Shown in pieces: positions 52,584-61,486 of a stretch of DNA of 64,000 nucleotides. Position 1 is the first letter of the stretch. Every line of letters begins with the position of its first letter. This DNA is from an uncultured Granulosicoccus sp. (GTDB lineage: Bacteria > Pseudomonadota > Gammaproteobacteria > Granulosicoccales > Granulosicoccaceae), in assembly GCA_947495035.1 (NCBI GenBank), contig CANLXI010000004.1:1-64000 (forward strand). The letters run 5' to 3'. The position numbers and the translations under genes were made by a program. The notes under the pieces were generated by a model. The model searched no databases, was not told where the DNA came from, and saw only the letters and a list, made by a program, of their open reading frames with translations.

Positions 52584-54086
52584 ATGAATGGCGATACGCT
52601 GGATAACGTCGATCCCGGTACGGCTTTCTCGCTTGTCGGAGTTCTTCACCTGGTGCTCGCCATTGCTGCGGGCACGCACGTTGTTCTCAACAAGCAGAAC
52701 GAGGCGGCAGCGTTCAGCTGGCTGGGTATCATTGTTCTGGCTCCGTTGGTTGGAGCCGTTCTCTACTGGTTGTTCGGCATCAATCGCATTCGCCGCCGCG
52801 CGCAGGCCGAGTTGCCGGATTACACGATCTCCGTCAGGGAGTCTGCCGCAGATCAGATGGTGGACATCGATACCATGCCTGAGGCCTGGCAGCCGCACAT
52901 GCGACTGGGAATGGGGGTCCACGATACCCGCTATGTGTCGGGCAACCGGGTTGAGCCTTTGATCAATGGTGACCAGGCCTACCCGGCCATGATCGACGCC
53001 ATCAACGAAGCCAGTCATTCCGTCTATCTGTCCAGTTATATCTTCGAATACGACCAGGTGGGTGTGCAATTTGTCGAGGCGCTGGTGAATGCACATCATC
53101 GTGGTGTGGCGGTGCGCGTCATGATCGACGGTCTCGGCGTCGGTTATGGCTTCAGTCTGGTTCGCGCAGATCGGGTTCTGCGCCGGCGTGGCGTCAGAAC
53201 AGCCCGATTCCTGTCGACCTGGTCTTCCAGTGGTACCCGCTTCATCAACTTGAGAAACCACCGCAAGATTCTGTCGGTGGATGGCGAGCTGGCCTTCATC
53301 GGCGGCATGAACATCCGCGCCGGCAATCTGCTGGGAGCTGCACCGGGTGAAGTGGACAACTGCAGCACCACTTCAGGTCTGGGAAATGCCTTTCAAGTCA
53401 TGGGCAAGCACCGGACGCAGGATGTGCATTTCAAGGTTCAGGGGCCGGTCATCAATCAGATCAATGCGGTATTTGCCGCAGACTGGCAGTTTGCCGCTCG
53501 CGAGAAGCTGAAGCCCCCCGTCTGGCGTGGCGGCCATGCCGGGTCGGTGTTTCTGCGCGCCTTGCTTGACGGGCCGGATGACAATTACCAGAAGCTGCAG
53601 CTGACGCTGTTGGGCGCCATCCAGATCGCCAGATCGCGCATCTGCATCGTGTCACCGTATTTTCTTCCGGACAAGACCGTGTTCAGTGCCTTGCAACTGG
53701 CGGTGCTGAGAGGCGTGCGTGTTGATATCTGCGTGCCCGAACACAATAATCTGCTGATCGTGGGCTGGGCCATGCGCGCCAATCGCCGACGCTTGCTGCG
53801 AATCGGCGTGCATCTGCATGAGTCCATTGCGCCGTTCGATCACAGCAAGCTGTTCATCGTGGATGACTACTGGAGCATGGTGGGGTCGAGCAACTGGGAC
53901 TCGAGAAGTCTGGAACTGAATTTCGAAATCAATCTCGAATGTTATGACTCGACGATGAACCGTCAGCTGGCGGCTATCATCGAAGGCAAGCTGGCACACT
54001 CGCGGGAGATCAACGAATGCTCGGACAGACACTTTCTGCTGCGCTTGCGCAATAACTTCTTTCGTCTGTTTTCTCCTTATCTCTGA
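52584..54086 (+). CDS. cls: cardiolipin synthase (phospholipase D family)
   Basis: A 500-residue PLD-family synthase. It has two N-terminal membrane segments (to about residue 65), then two HKD motifs: HRKILSVD near residue 226 and HSKLFIVD near 420, each followed by GG or GSSN. It should condense two phosphatidylglycerols to cardiolipin at the inner membrane. The domain layout and length match ClsA-type enzymes (about 480-500). It is divergent from the HAMP protein gene. Confidence 0.92.
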   Translation: MNGDTLDNVDPGTAFSLVGVLHLVLAIAAGTHVVLNKQNEAAAFSWLGIIVLAPLVGAVLYWLFGINRIRRRAQAELPDYTISVRESAADQMVDIDTMPEAWQPHMRLGMGVHDTRYVSGNRVEPLINGDQAYPAMIDAINEASHSVYLSSYIFEYDQVGVQFVEALVNAHHRGVAVRVMIDGLGVGYGFSLVRADRVLRRRGVRTARFLSTWSSSGTRFINLRNHRKILSVDGELAFIGGMNIRAGNLLGAAPGEVDNCSTTSGLGNAFQVMGKHRTQDVHFKVQGPVINQINAVFAADWQFAAREKLKPPVWRGGHAGSVFLRALLDGPDDNYQKLQLTLLGAIQIARSRICIVSPYFLPDKTVFSALQLAVLRGVRVDICVPEHNNLLIVGWAMRANRRRLLRIGVHLHESIAPFDHSKLFIVDDYWSMVGSSNWDSRSLELNFEINLECYDSTMNRQLAAIIEGKLAHSREINECSDRHFLLRLRNNFFRLFSPYL

Positions 54087-54113
54087 GTCGGACTTAGGAG
54101 CGCGGAGGTTCTC

Positions 54114-54893
54114 ATGATTCGCCGGCATCTGTTACCTCACTGCTATACCGCAGACGATGAGCTGCAGCATCTGGGCACCGCCAGGCAGCCGGTACTGGGA
54201 CCCGTGATCCGCTGTCTGGTCTGGAACATTCTCAAGGCCAAGCGTGCTACCTGGGCAGCGGATTTTCAGGAACTCATGGGAGACAGGGATCTGGCGCTTC
54301 TGCAGGAGGCTGTGTGGAACGCGCCTTCGGATCCCCTGTTCACTACCAACGATGGCTTGCAATGGATCATGGCGCGCAGTTTCCGGCATCCGCGTACACA
54401 GGTCGAACACGGGGTCAAGACCGGCTGCGTTGTAGCGCCGATAGAACAGCATTTCTATCTATCGCCGCATTGCGAACCCGTCAGTCAGACACAGAAGTTG
54501 CTGTTGACCACCCTGTACCCACTGGAGGGTGAAACGGAGCAGCTGCTGGTACTCAACATGCACGCGATCAATTTTGTCACCGTGCAGAAATACGTCGAAC
54601 AACTGGACCAGCTGCGAGCCGCGCTGGAGCCTCATGAAGGGCCAGTCATTCTGGCAGGGGACTTCAATACCTGGAATCCGGCGCGATTGGGCTATTTTCA
54701 GCAGGTCGCGCGCAATGCCGGATTGACTGAGGCCGTAATGCAGCGGCAGAGCCGGTTGGCGCACATGAATCAGCACCTGGACCACGTGTTCTATCGCGGT
54801 CTGACATTGCATGAGGTACGTTCGCTCGAGCACTACCAGTCATCGGACCATGCGCCGATTACGGCGACCTTCGAACGGGTTGTCTCAAGCTGA
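54114..54893 (+). CDS. endonuclease/exonuclease/phosphatase (EEP) family protein
   Basis: A 259-residue EEP-fold hydrolase. It shows WNILKAKR (metal-binding Asn), LLQEAVWN (Glu), LAGDFNTWNPARL (Asp/Asn) and the terminal SSDHAPI (Asp/His). No signal peptide is clear. The substrate may be a phosphodiester, a phospholipid head group or nucleic acid. It begins 27 bp after cls, so co-transcription is likely and a lipid-related role is plausible, as with the YbhP/YbhO pair in E. coli, where an EEP protein is encoded beside cardiolipin synthase ClsB. Confidence 0.85.
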   Translation: MIRRHLLPHCYTADDELQHLGTARQPVLGPVIRCLVWNILKAKRATWAADFQELMGDRDLALLQEAVWNAPSDPLFTTNDGLQWIMARSFRHPRTQVEHGVKTGCVVAPIEQHFYLSPHCEPVSQTQKLLLTTLYPLEGETEQLLVLNMHAINFVTVQKYVEQLDQLRAALEPHEGPVILAGDFNTWNPARLGYFQQVARNAGLTEAVMQRQSRLAHMNQHLDHVFYRGLTLHEVRSLEHYQSSDHAPITATFERVVSS

Positions 54894-54900
54894 CGTCATC

Positions 54901-54922
54901 TCGACGGGACGACACCCGTCGA
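54901..54922. terminator. hairpin between convergent genes
   Basis: TCGACGGG/CCCGTCGA forms a perfect 8-bp stem with a 6-nt loop, 7 bp after the EEP gene stop and before the convergent small membrane protein. No T tract. Confidence 0.4.
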
Positions 54923-54958
54923 CCGCCGATTGGACATCGCTTGCGGAGCGCTGGTGAT

Positions 54959-55153
54959 TCAGCCCCTGACCATGACGATCAGAAAGGTGACGAACAACAC
55001 CACGGCGGCCATCAGCATGGAGACGCTCAGCCACTCCTTGGAATTGCCCTTGGGGCCATTCTGCAGCCAGTGTTTGGCAGCCGGGATCATGCGCCAGATC
55101 ATGAAGCCCATGACGAGCGCGACGGGTATCTGAAACCACAGATTGCTGTCCAT
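54959..55153 (-). CDS. small two-helix membrane protein
   Basis: A 64-residue protein with two hydrophobic segments (FQIPVALVMGFMIWRMI and LMAAVVLFVTFLIVMV) and a Gly/Lys-containing loop. It starts at ATG 55153 with GGAG upstream, so it looks genuinely translated. I do not recognise the family. It lies between convergent cls/EEP genes and the BI-1 gene. Confidence 0.65.
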   Translation of the reverse strand: MDSNLWFQIPVALVMGFMIWRMIPAAKHWLQNGPKGNSKEWLSVSMLMAAVVLFVTFLIVMVRG

Positions 55154-55197
55154 TGTCGGTTCTCCGGGTAAGGGGGACTTTTCGAAAGCGGAAACGA

Positions 55198-55226
55198 CAC
55201 CGGGCTGCCATGACAGCAGCCCGGTG
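55198..55226 (-). terminator. hairpin after the BI-1 gene
   Basis: CACCGGGCTGC/GCAGCCCGGTG is a perfect 11-bp stem with a 7-nt loop, 69 bp past the BI-1 stop. In the minus direction it is followed by TCGTTTCCGCTTTC, a weak pyrimidine tract. Confidence 0.55.
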
Positions 55227-55294
55227 AGGCGTTACGAGACTGAACTTGTGTTCAACTGGCGTCCGCTGGTAGCGGACTCAGGCTGAGCGGTCGA

Positions 55295-55960
55295 TCAGTC
55301 GTCGCTCATGATGCCCAGCAGGTGCAGCAGGCTGGTGAACAGGTTGAAGATGTTCAGGAACATGGATACCGTGGCGCGGATGTAGTTGGTCTCACCACCG
55401 TTGACGATGCGGCTTGTATCGAACAGGATGAAGCCGCTCATCAGCAATACGATGGCTGACGAGATGACCAGTGACAGGGCCGGAATCTGCGCAAAGATGT
55501 TGATGATGGCAGCGCCGAAGACCACGATGAGGCCGACAAACAGCATGCCGCCCATGAACTCGAAGGTTTTCTTCGTAGTGAGCACATAGGCGCTCAAGGC
55601 CAGGAAGATCACGCCCGTGCCGCCCATGGCAGTCGCCACGATGGCAGAGCCATTGGGCAGGGCTGCGTAAGCGTTGAGCATGGGGCCCAGGCCGAAGCCC
55701 AGCAGGCCGGTGCCCAGGAACACGATACCGACACCTGTTGACGAGTTTTCGTACTTGGGCAGCAGGAACATCAACACACCCAACGCGCCCAGAGTACAGA
55801 TCAGGGACATGCCGCGAGGTGGTGCAACAGCCATGGATATTGCGGCCATGACGCCACTGAACAGCAACGTGGCTGCCAGCAATGCGTAAGTGTTACGCAA
55901 TACGCGGTTGGTGGAGAGTACGCTCTCTGCCGACCGTGTAATGGTATTGGTGTTTTGCAT
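55295..55960 (-). CDS. Bax inhibitor-1/YccA family membrane protein
   Basis: A 221-residue protein with seven hydrophobic segments and the family motifs RVLRNTYALLAATLLFSG near the start and FDTSRIVNGGETNYIRATVSMFLNIFNLF near the end. The aspartates in FDTSRI are those proposed for pH-gated calcium leak in BI-1 homologues. YccA modulates FtsH in E. coli. It lies apart from the cls group and is followed by a hairpin. Confidence 0.93.
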   Translation of the reverse strand: MQNTNTITRSAESVLSTNRVLRNTYALLAATLLFSGVMAAISMAVAPPRGMSLICTLGALGVLMFLLPKYENSSTGVGIVFLGTGLLGFGLGPMLNAYAALPNGSAIVATAMGGTGVIFLALSAYVLTTKKTFEFMGGMLFVGLIVVFGAAIINIFAQIPALSLVISSAIVLLMSGFILFDTSRIVNGGETNYIRATVSMFLNIFNLFTSLLHLLGIMSDD

Positions 55961-56274
55961 GACTATGAAAGCTCCTCGATGAATCCGGACAGAGATCTGT
56001 CACGGTATGATTTGGTTTACCTACTATAACCTTGTAGCGACTTTCTGCTACAGCAGATCACACGTATTTTTCGCTGATTCAGTTCGGGAAAAGCGGTGCT
56101 GAATCAGTGGTTTCGGTACGCGCAAGATATGGTTTGCGCGTTCGATTTCAAGCCGGTAATAATGAGTCCACAGGTCCTGAGACAGCGGCGGGGAAAAAAA
56201 AGTTGCCATATAACGCGGAATTTCATCTCTGAAGTGCACAAATCGGCCAGAATCTTGTAAACTTCCGGCCTCAC

Positions 56275-56362
56275 GGAGAGGTGGCAGAGTGGTCGAATGC
56301 GGCGGTCTTGAAAACCGTTGACTGTCAAAGGTCCGGGGGTTCGAATCCCTCCCTCTCCGCCA
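56275..56362 (+). tRNA. tRNA-Ser (TGA)
   Basis: An 88-nt class II tRNA with acceptor stem GGAGAGG/CCTCTCC, anticodon TGA in TCTTGAAAA, a long variable arm and an encoded CCA. Downstream to about 58 kb, coding sequence is sparse, so it might be an old island attachment point; no repeat of its 3' end was found. Confidence 0.95.
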
Positions 56363-56738
56363 TTGATGCCTTGTCAGGTCTCAATGGCTGCGCTCATCTG
56401 GCGCCACACGGCTTGGCCGTAACCCTCGATTCTGAATGGCCCACTCTTCTCCATCCGGTGAAAATTGCAGTGGGCGTTGGTCTGATGTTTCCGCTGGAAA
56501 TCCCTTGGCGTAACTGCAGTATTCATCGTTGTCGGCCCCGACTTCTGGCGCCTTGATCGCGTGGAAACAACTTGGCACCGGCCAGAAAGGCGGCGACGGT
56601 GCCGATGTCGGCAATCTCGGTCGACTCGCTACTGCCTGAGTGATGGGCGAAATGGACGCAGCGCCCAGGCGAATGCCAGCCCGGGAATCACGATCCACTG
56701 CAGTGCGGGGACAGTCCAGCGTCTATGTGCTTGTACGG
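56363..56738. other. 376-bp gap with no recognised gene
   Basis: No coding region with family motifs was seen after tRNA-Ser. Short frames exist on both strands but lack ribosome binding sites and motifs. Confidence 0.5.
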
Positions 56739-56921
56739 TTAATGGACATCACTGTGGGACTCTGGCGTGTCATTCCGCTTCTTGCGACCGACGAAAACAT
56801 ATTTCGCCAACGCTGCGATCGCCAGGATCAGCAGAATGACGACCAGGAGCCAGACAAATCCCATCGCCCACATCATTCCACCACTCATCATGTTGTCGTT
56901 CATCATGTCACTATTCATCAT
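56739..56921 (-). CDS. small Met-rich membrane protein
   Basis: A 60-residue protein with a Met/Asn-rich start (MMNSDMMNDNMMSGGMM), one membrane segment (FVWLLVVILLILAIAALAKYVF) and a basic then acidic tail. Such Met-rich small membrane proteins occur with copper or silver genes; the methionines could bind Cu(I). No Cu pump or oxidase is near, so a metal role is a guess. No strong ribosome binding site. Confidence 0.55.
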   Translation of the reverse strand: MMNSDMMNDNMMSGGMMWAMGFVWLLVVILLILAIAALAKYVFVGRKKRNDTPESHSDVH

Positions 56922-57417
56922 TCAAAAATGTATCCGTTGTTGGCGTTGTACGCCGTGGAGTCGAAAAGCCTGAATCAATGCCGATCGCGCTGCATCAATC
57001 TGTTCAAGGCGTTCTGCGGTATTTCTGCGGGTAGTGCTGTCGCGGCGGGAATGGCCACTGTGGTTCCTGTCGAGCCATTGCCCACGTAGTCACTGCTCCC
57101 GAGTCGCCAGTGACCGAGTACTCGGGTAGCGTCACGATCGACGGTGGTGGCTTCTCGCAACTCGACGATCAGCGAACTTGGAAGCGATGCTCCACCCGCC
57201 TGTAACTGCTTTGGCGAGGGGGGCTAAAAGGCACCTGCCGCTACGCAGAATCGAAGGCACTGATGGACATATCGATCTGGCCATGGTCAGAAAAACACTG
57301 AGAGACCACCTAGGCGCAAGCGTGAGTCAGTGATCTACAGCACGTGGAAACGGCAGATCAGCGAACAAACGCAGAGGGCTGGTGCGACAGCGCAAGACAC
57401 GCGCGACAGCATGGACG
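56922..57417. other. 496-bp gap, probably decayed or non-coding
   Basis: No convincing gene. A few short frames (for example 56975-57160 minus) have no motif or start signal. The stretch separates the Met-rich and the Cys-rich genes. Confidence 0.45.
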
Positions 57418-57852
57418 TCAGACGATAGGGGGGCGGAATGGCGCTGTGGCGCCGGGTTGGACGAATCGATCACCATCCAGTGCCGAATTTATCTCGCCAC
57501 TGCTCGACAGCTCTTGCTGCCAGTGGCGATCAAACGCTGCGACTGAGGGTGCCGCGCAACTCGAGGCACACGAAATGGAACAAGCCTGCGAGTCGCTACA
57601 GTCCGGTTCAGTACAGCAGTCGCTGGGCTCGCGGTCTTGCACTTCAAGCCCGGCTGAATGGATGTCCGCATTCACTTCGACGGCGCTACTGACGTTCGCC
57701 ATCGGCATTGAAAACGGCAACATCGGTAATTGCATGAACAGGAAGCTCGTGACAACCCAGATGCCCAACAACGCCACACGCAGGCGTACGGCATTCGCCC
57801 GGATACCCGAAGGCCCCGTGGAACGGTACGACTGTGGAGGGTTCATTGTCAT
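57418..57852 (-). CDS. Cys-rich exported protein, possibly metal-related
   Basis: A 144-residue protein: a hydrophobic segment (ALLGIWVVTSFLFMQLPMLPF) near residues 28-50, then a Cys/Ser-rich stretch (SDCCTEPDCSDSQACSISCASSC) and a short C-terminal PFRPPIV. Seven cysteines in a periplasmic tail suggest metal binding or disulphides; the layout is like small proteins seen beside copper genes. I do not recognise the family. It may pair with the Met-rich protein at 56739. Confidence 0.5.
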   Translation of the reverse strand: MTMNPPQSYRSTGPSGIRANAVRLRVALLGIWVVTSFLFMQLPMLPFSMPMANVSSAVEVNADIHSAGLEVQDREPSDCCTEPDCSDSQACSISCASSCAAPSVAAFDRHWQQELSSSGEINSALDGDRFVQPGATAPFRPPIV

Positions 57853-58037
57853 GCAGTGATCATGGATCGTCTGGTTGAGCGGTGATGCACAGACTGGGAG
57901 CAGAGTGGGCCGAGAAAGTTCCCGGTCACTGGATTACCGACCTTCACCTGTGTCCCCCGGTCCCTCTGATCCGATTGCCGAGTTCCACGTCGGCACACAG
58001 CTATCACTGTGTGCAAATCCATTGCGCGGCTGCTACA

Positions 58038-59063
58038 TCAACGCACCGGCGGCGCATAGATCAGCCCGCCATTGGTCCACAGTTCGTTGATCCCGCGCGC
58101 CAGTCCGATGGGAGTGTCGGGGCCGATGTTGCGCTCGTAGACTTCGCCGTAATTGCCTACCTGCATGATGACGCGGCTGCACCAGTCAGGATGCAGACCC
58201 AGCAGCTCACCGGCATCGCCTTCCTTGCCCAGCAGGCGTCGAATGGACGGAGTCGTGGATGAACTGGCCATCTGGTTCACATTGAGGCTGCTGACGCCAA
58301 GCTCTTCGGCATTGATCATGCAGTTCAGCGTCCAGCGCACCACGTTTTCCCACTCGGTATCATTGGCAGCCACTACCGGACCCAGCGGTTCCTTGGAAAT
58401 GACTTCTGGCAGCACGACGTGTGCGTCGGGCTCGTCCAGGCTGGTGCGCAGGGCGGCCAGCGCCGAACGATCGGTGGTCAGCGCCTTGCAGCGTCCTTCG
58501 CGGTAGCCGGTGGCGGCCTCGCTCTGGTCCGAATAGAAGACCGGGCGGTAGCGCAGATCGCTGACGGCAAAGAAATCAGCCGCGTTGAGTTCCGATGTCG
58601 TATCACTGCTGACACAGATTGGCTGGTTGTCCAGTTCCAGTGCGCTACGAATGCCGCTGTTCTTCTTGACCATGAAGCCCTGGCCATCGTAGAAGTTCAC
58701 ACCGACGAACTCTCCGAACTGTGCGTTGCGAGCCAGCGTCCAGGTGGTGTTTCTGGAGAGGATGTCCAGCGCGCCGGATTGCAGGGCCGTGAACCGGTCA
58801 CCGGAGGACACCGGCACCATTTCAACTGCCTCACTGTCATTGAACACCGCGCTGGCCACCGCACGGCATACGTCGACATCAAAACCGCTGTATTCGCCCA
58901 GGCTGTTGGCCCGGGCAAAGCCCGCCAGCTCCAGATTGACACCGCAGCGCAGTGCACCTCGTTGAGAGACGCTTTCCAGAGTGGCTGCCGAAACGTTGTT
59001 GCCGGTGACGCCGGCCAGCAGCGCGGCCAGTGCCAGGAATTTTCTGCTCTGCATGGTAATCAT
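58038..59063 (-). CDS. general L-amino-acid ABC transporter binding protein (AapJ-like)
   Basis: A 341-residue periplasmic receptor with a signal peptide (MITMQSRKFLALAALLAG..VSAA). It has QRGALRCGVNLELAGFA and GFDVDVCRAVASAVF, and the AapJ-like ALTTDRSALAALR and VISKEPLGPVV. The missing aapQMP genes mean it is an orphan: perhaps it serves a permease elsewhere. Its ATG overlaps the end of the upstream lipoprotein gene by 4 bp. Confidence 0.87.
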   Translation of the reverse strand: MITMQSRKFLALAALLAGVTGNNVSAATLESVSQRGALRCGVNLELAGFARANSLGEYSGFDVDVCRAVASAVFNDSEAVEMVPVSSGDRFTALQSGALDILSRNTTWTLARNAQFGEFVGVNFYDGQGFMVKKNSGIRSALELDNQPICVSSDTTSELNAADFFAVSDLRYRPVFYSDQSEAATGYREGRCKALTTDRSALAALRTSLDEPDAHVVLPEVISKEPLGPVVAANDTEWENVVRWTLNCMINAEELGVSSLNVNQMASSSTTPSIRRLLGKEGDAGELLGLHPDWCSRVIMQVGNYGEVYERNIGPDTPIGLARGINELWTNGGLIYAPPVR

Positions 59064-60124
59064 CGCGGGCGGTAATGAACGAGTTCCACCGGAGTGGGGG
59101 AGTTGTCGGAGGCGTGACGATAGCTGGCGCGTGCACAGGGTGCGATATAGGCGGATTCTGTCGGTACGCCATGACCGGCCAGCTCTTCCTCGACGCGGAT
59201 GGCGCGATTCATGGATGCCTGGTCACGCCCATCGGCGTCCAGGCAGGCCTTGATGACCATGATGTCCTTGTCATCGAATTCCCGAACCAGCAAGCGAACG
59301 GCCTGCTTGTTGGCACTGCCCATCATCTGGGTCTGATTGTCGTCGAAGATGAGCACGGTACGGCGATGTTTGACATAGCGATCGAGATCGGGCGCCTGAC
59401 GTCTGGCATCGATTTCGAAAAAGCGCTGACGAGCCTCATTGAACACCGATTCCTGGGGGGTGCGCTTGTCCTGTGGCAGTTGATCGAATTCGCGCACATC
59501 GACCGTGCTGGCCCTGAGCGTCGGGTCTGGCGTACCCTGCCGCTGGGCGCCACTGATGAAGACCATTCCGTCGCCTCCCTGTTCGGCGAAGATGTTGTCC
59601 GCCAGTTCGATATCGGCAATATGCTCGGTGCCGGAGATTTCCAGCAGGGAGGACGGGAACACGCCATTGCCGTCAACCGTATATTCGCGCGAGAGCTGGA
59701 TCTTGCCGACCGCCAGGGCATAGTCGGTGATCGTGCCCGACTCGGTTTCCGACAGGCTCTTGCTGTAGGACACGAAATGCTGGCCCTGGTCGGCACTGAC
59801 CATCTGCATGCCGAAGCCTGCATCTTCCAGGGCGCGGATCACTGCATTGCCATAGGCTGATTGAGGCTTGTTGAATTGCAGGGTTGCCGTGGCGGGACGC
59901 ATCTCGGGTATCTGCACCAGCGTGGCCACGAGATTGGTCGCGATGAGCTGCAGATGGGCTCGTTCCCGGGCGCTGATATCCTTCAGAGCTTCCTCATTGC
60001 CAGCCAGACGAGGCATGAGATCTTCCTCGCCTACACCAGGGCCACTGGACCCGGCACAGGCCGACAGGGTAGCTGCCAATGCCAGAACGGCAGACGTTCT
60101 CGCGAACTCGGGGAAAAAACTCAT
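59060..60124 (-). CDS. OmpA-like lipoprotein paralogue 1
   Basis: A 354-residue lipoprotein (lipobox LSAC, Cys23). The N-terminal domain (about 55-170) shares SADQGQHFVSYSK and VGKIQLSREY with its neighbour. The C-terminal region (about 255-340) resembles an OmpA-like peptidoglycan-binding domain: MGSANKQAVRLLVREF then MNRAIRVEEELAGHGVP. It overlaps both neighbours (4 bp each). One of three related proteins in a row; family function unknown to me. Confidence 0.75.
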   Translation of the reverse strand: MSFFPEFARTSAVLALAATLSACAGSSGPGVGEEDLMPRLAGNEEALKDISARERAHLQLIATNLVATLVQIPEMRPATATLQFNKPQSAYGNAVIRALEDAGFGMQMVSADQGQHFVSYSKSLSETESGTITDYALAVGKIQLSREYTVDGNGVFPSSLLEISGTEHIADIELADNIFAEQGGDGMVFISGAQRQGTPDPTLRASTVDVREFDQLPQDKRTPQESVFNEARQRFFEIDARRQAPDLDRYVKHRRTVLIFDDNQTQMMGSANKQAVRLLVREFDDKDIMVIKACLDADGRDQASMNRAIRVEEELAGHGVPTESAYIAPCARASYRHASDNSPTPVELVHYRPR

Positions 60125-61227
60125 GAATTACTCCGCCACAACTCCATGACTACACCACGACTGGGAAAGCGATCACCGACATTGGTGGGCGCCCAACAGC
60201 CTTCGTCGAGTACTTTGTCGCGAGCCACACCTCGGGCCAGCAGCGCCTGTGTGACTCGCTGGGCACGACCCAGTGCCAGACCTTCATTTCCGATATCCAG
60301 CGCCGTCGGACCATTGCTGCAACCTACCAGACTGATGACATCATTGTCTTTCATCTTTGCATCGACGAACTGTTCGATCAGCTGCTTGTTGGTATCGCCC
60401 AGCACCATGGAGTCATTGCCGAAGACGATGATCTGCTTGTCGATGCGCTGGTAATCATCCAGGATCGATGCAAAGGTGGACTCGTTGCCGTAGAACAGAT
60501 TGTTGACCTCTACCTGGCTGGAGTTCAGGGCTTGCAGGCTGGGCCCGTCTGCGGCGCTCCTGCTCACGTTGCTGACAATCTCTGGCGTGATCAGGGCAAT
60601 GATCGGAGAGGTATCTTCCAGACCCAGAGAGGCAACATACTGAACTTCCGACAGGGCCGGGTCCTCTACCTTGAATCGTCTGGAATCGGCGTCGTTGACC
60701 ACAACCGGGCTGCGGCTGCCGGCTACGCGCACCATGCTGACGGGCGTGATCGAATTGCCTCTGAGCTTGCGATAGTCCCGGCTGAGCTCGACAGCGCCAA
60801 CCGCTATGTTCAGCTGCACCTGGTCGCTTGCCTCGTCGGTCTTCAGCGCATAGGACAGGTAGTTGGCTCCCTGGTCGGCACTGACACGCTGAATGCCGAA
60901 GCCCTTGCTGGCGAGTCCGTCCACCAGATGCGTCATGCGCGGGTCATCGTTGTCGCGATTGATCTGCAGTGTCGTGCTGAGCGGTTCGAAGACCTGGACA
61001 ACAATACCGGAGAGGTCGTCGAACATGGCCTTCTCGGAGATCGTGATCGTGCTCGGCCTGGATGCGGTTGCAGTTCCCGCCGGGACATGGCCGCCATTGC
61101 TACTGGACACGGCACAGCCAGTCAATGACAAGGATGCGATGACGAGGCAGCTTGCCGAGAGACGAACCAGGGCTCGCTTGCCGCAAGGGGCAGGGGTGAA
61201 GGCACTGTTGCCGGAAAGTTGAATCAC
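60121..61227 (-). CDS. OmpA-like lipoprotein paralogue 2
   Basis: A 368-residue lipoprotein (LTGC, Cys38). It shares with paralogue 1 SADQGANYLSYALK and VGAVELSRDY, and with paralogue 3 FGNDSMVLGDTNKQLIEQFV, LVGCSNGPT.L..GN..LALGRA.RV..ALL..GV and LDEGCW. The last half is an OmpA-like domain. It probably anchors in the outer membrane and touches peptidoglycan. First gene of a three-gene minus-strand operon (with paralogue 1 and AapJ). Confidence 0.75.
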   Translation of the reverse strand: MIQLSGNSAFTPAPCGKRALVRLSASCLVIASLSLTGCAVSSSNGGHVPAGTATASRPSTITISEKAMFDDLSGIVVQVFEPLSTTLQINRDNDDPRMTHLVDGLASKGFGIQRVSADQGANYLSYALKTDEASDQVQLNIAVGAVELSRDYRKLRGNSITPVSMVRVAGSRSPVVVNDADSRRFKVEDPALSEVQYVASLGLEDTSPIIALITPEIVSNVSRSAADGPSLQALNSSQVEVNNLFYGNESTFASILDDYQRIDKQIIVFGNDSMVLGDTNKQLIEQFVDAKMKDNDVISLVGCSNGPTALDIGNEGLALGRAQRVTQALLARGVARDKVLDEGCWAPTNVGDRFPSRGVVMELWRSNS

Positions 61228-61486
61228 GGTTACTGCTCCGGGTTTTTGGTGAGTCGCTGATCGGCAAGCCGACCGGGAAGTGGGCCCAACGATATCAACA
61301 AGTCACAGACTGAATGATTCTGCATGAGACGATTTCAGAATGGGTCACGCTTTGTCCCGACGACCTTTCTCAAACGTGATTCAGGCCACTCAATCGACCT
61401 GTCCAGGACCGGTATAGTAGCCGCAAATTACCGCATGGCTCGGTAATCGTTCAATAAAAAATCAGACTCAGGGCAAAAACGGATTC

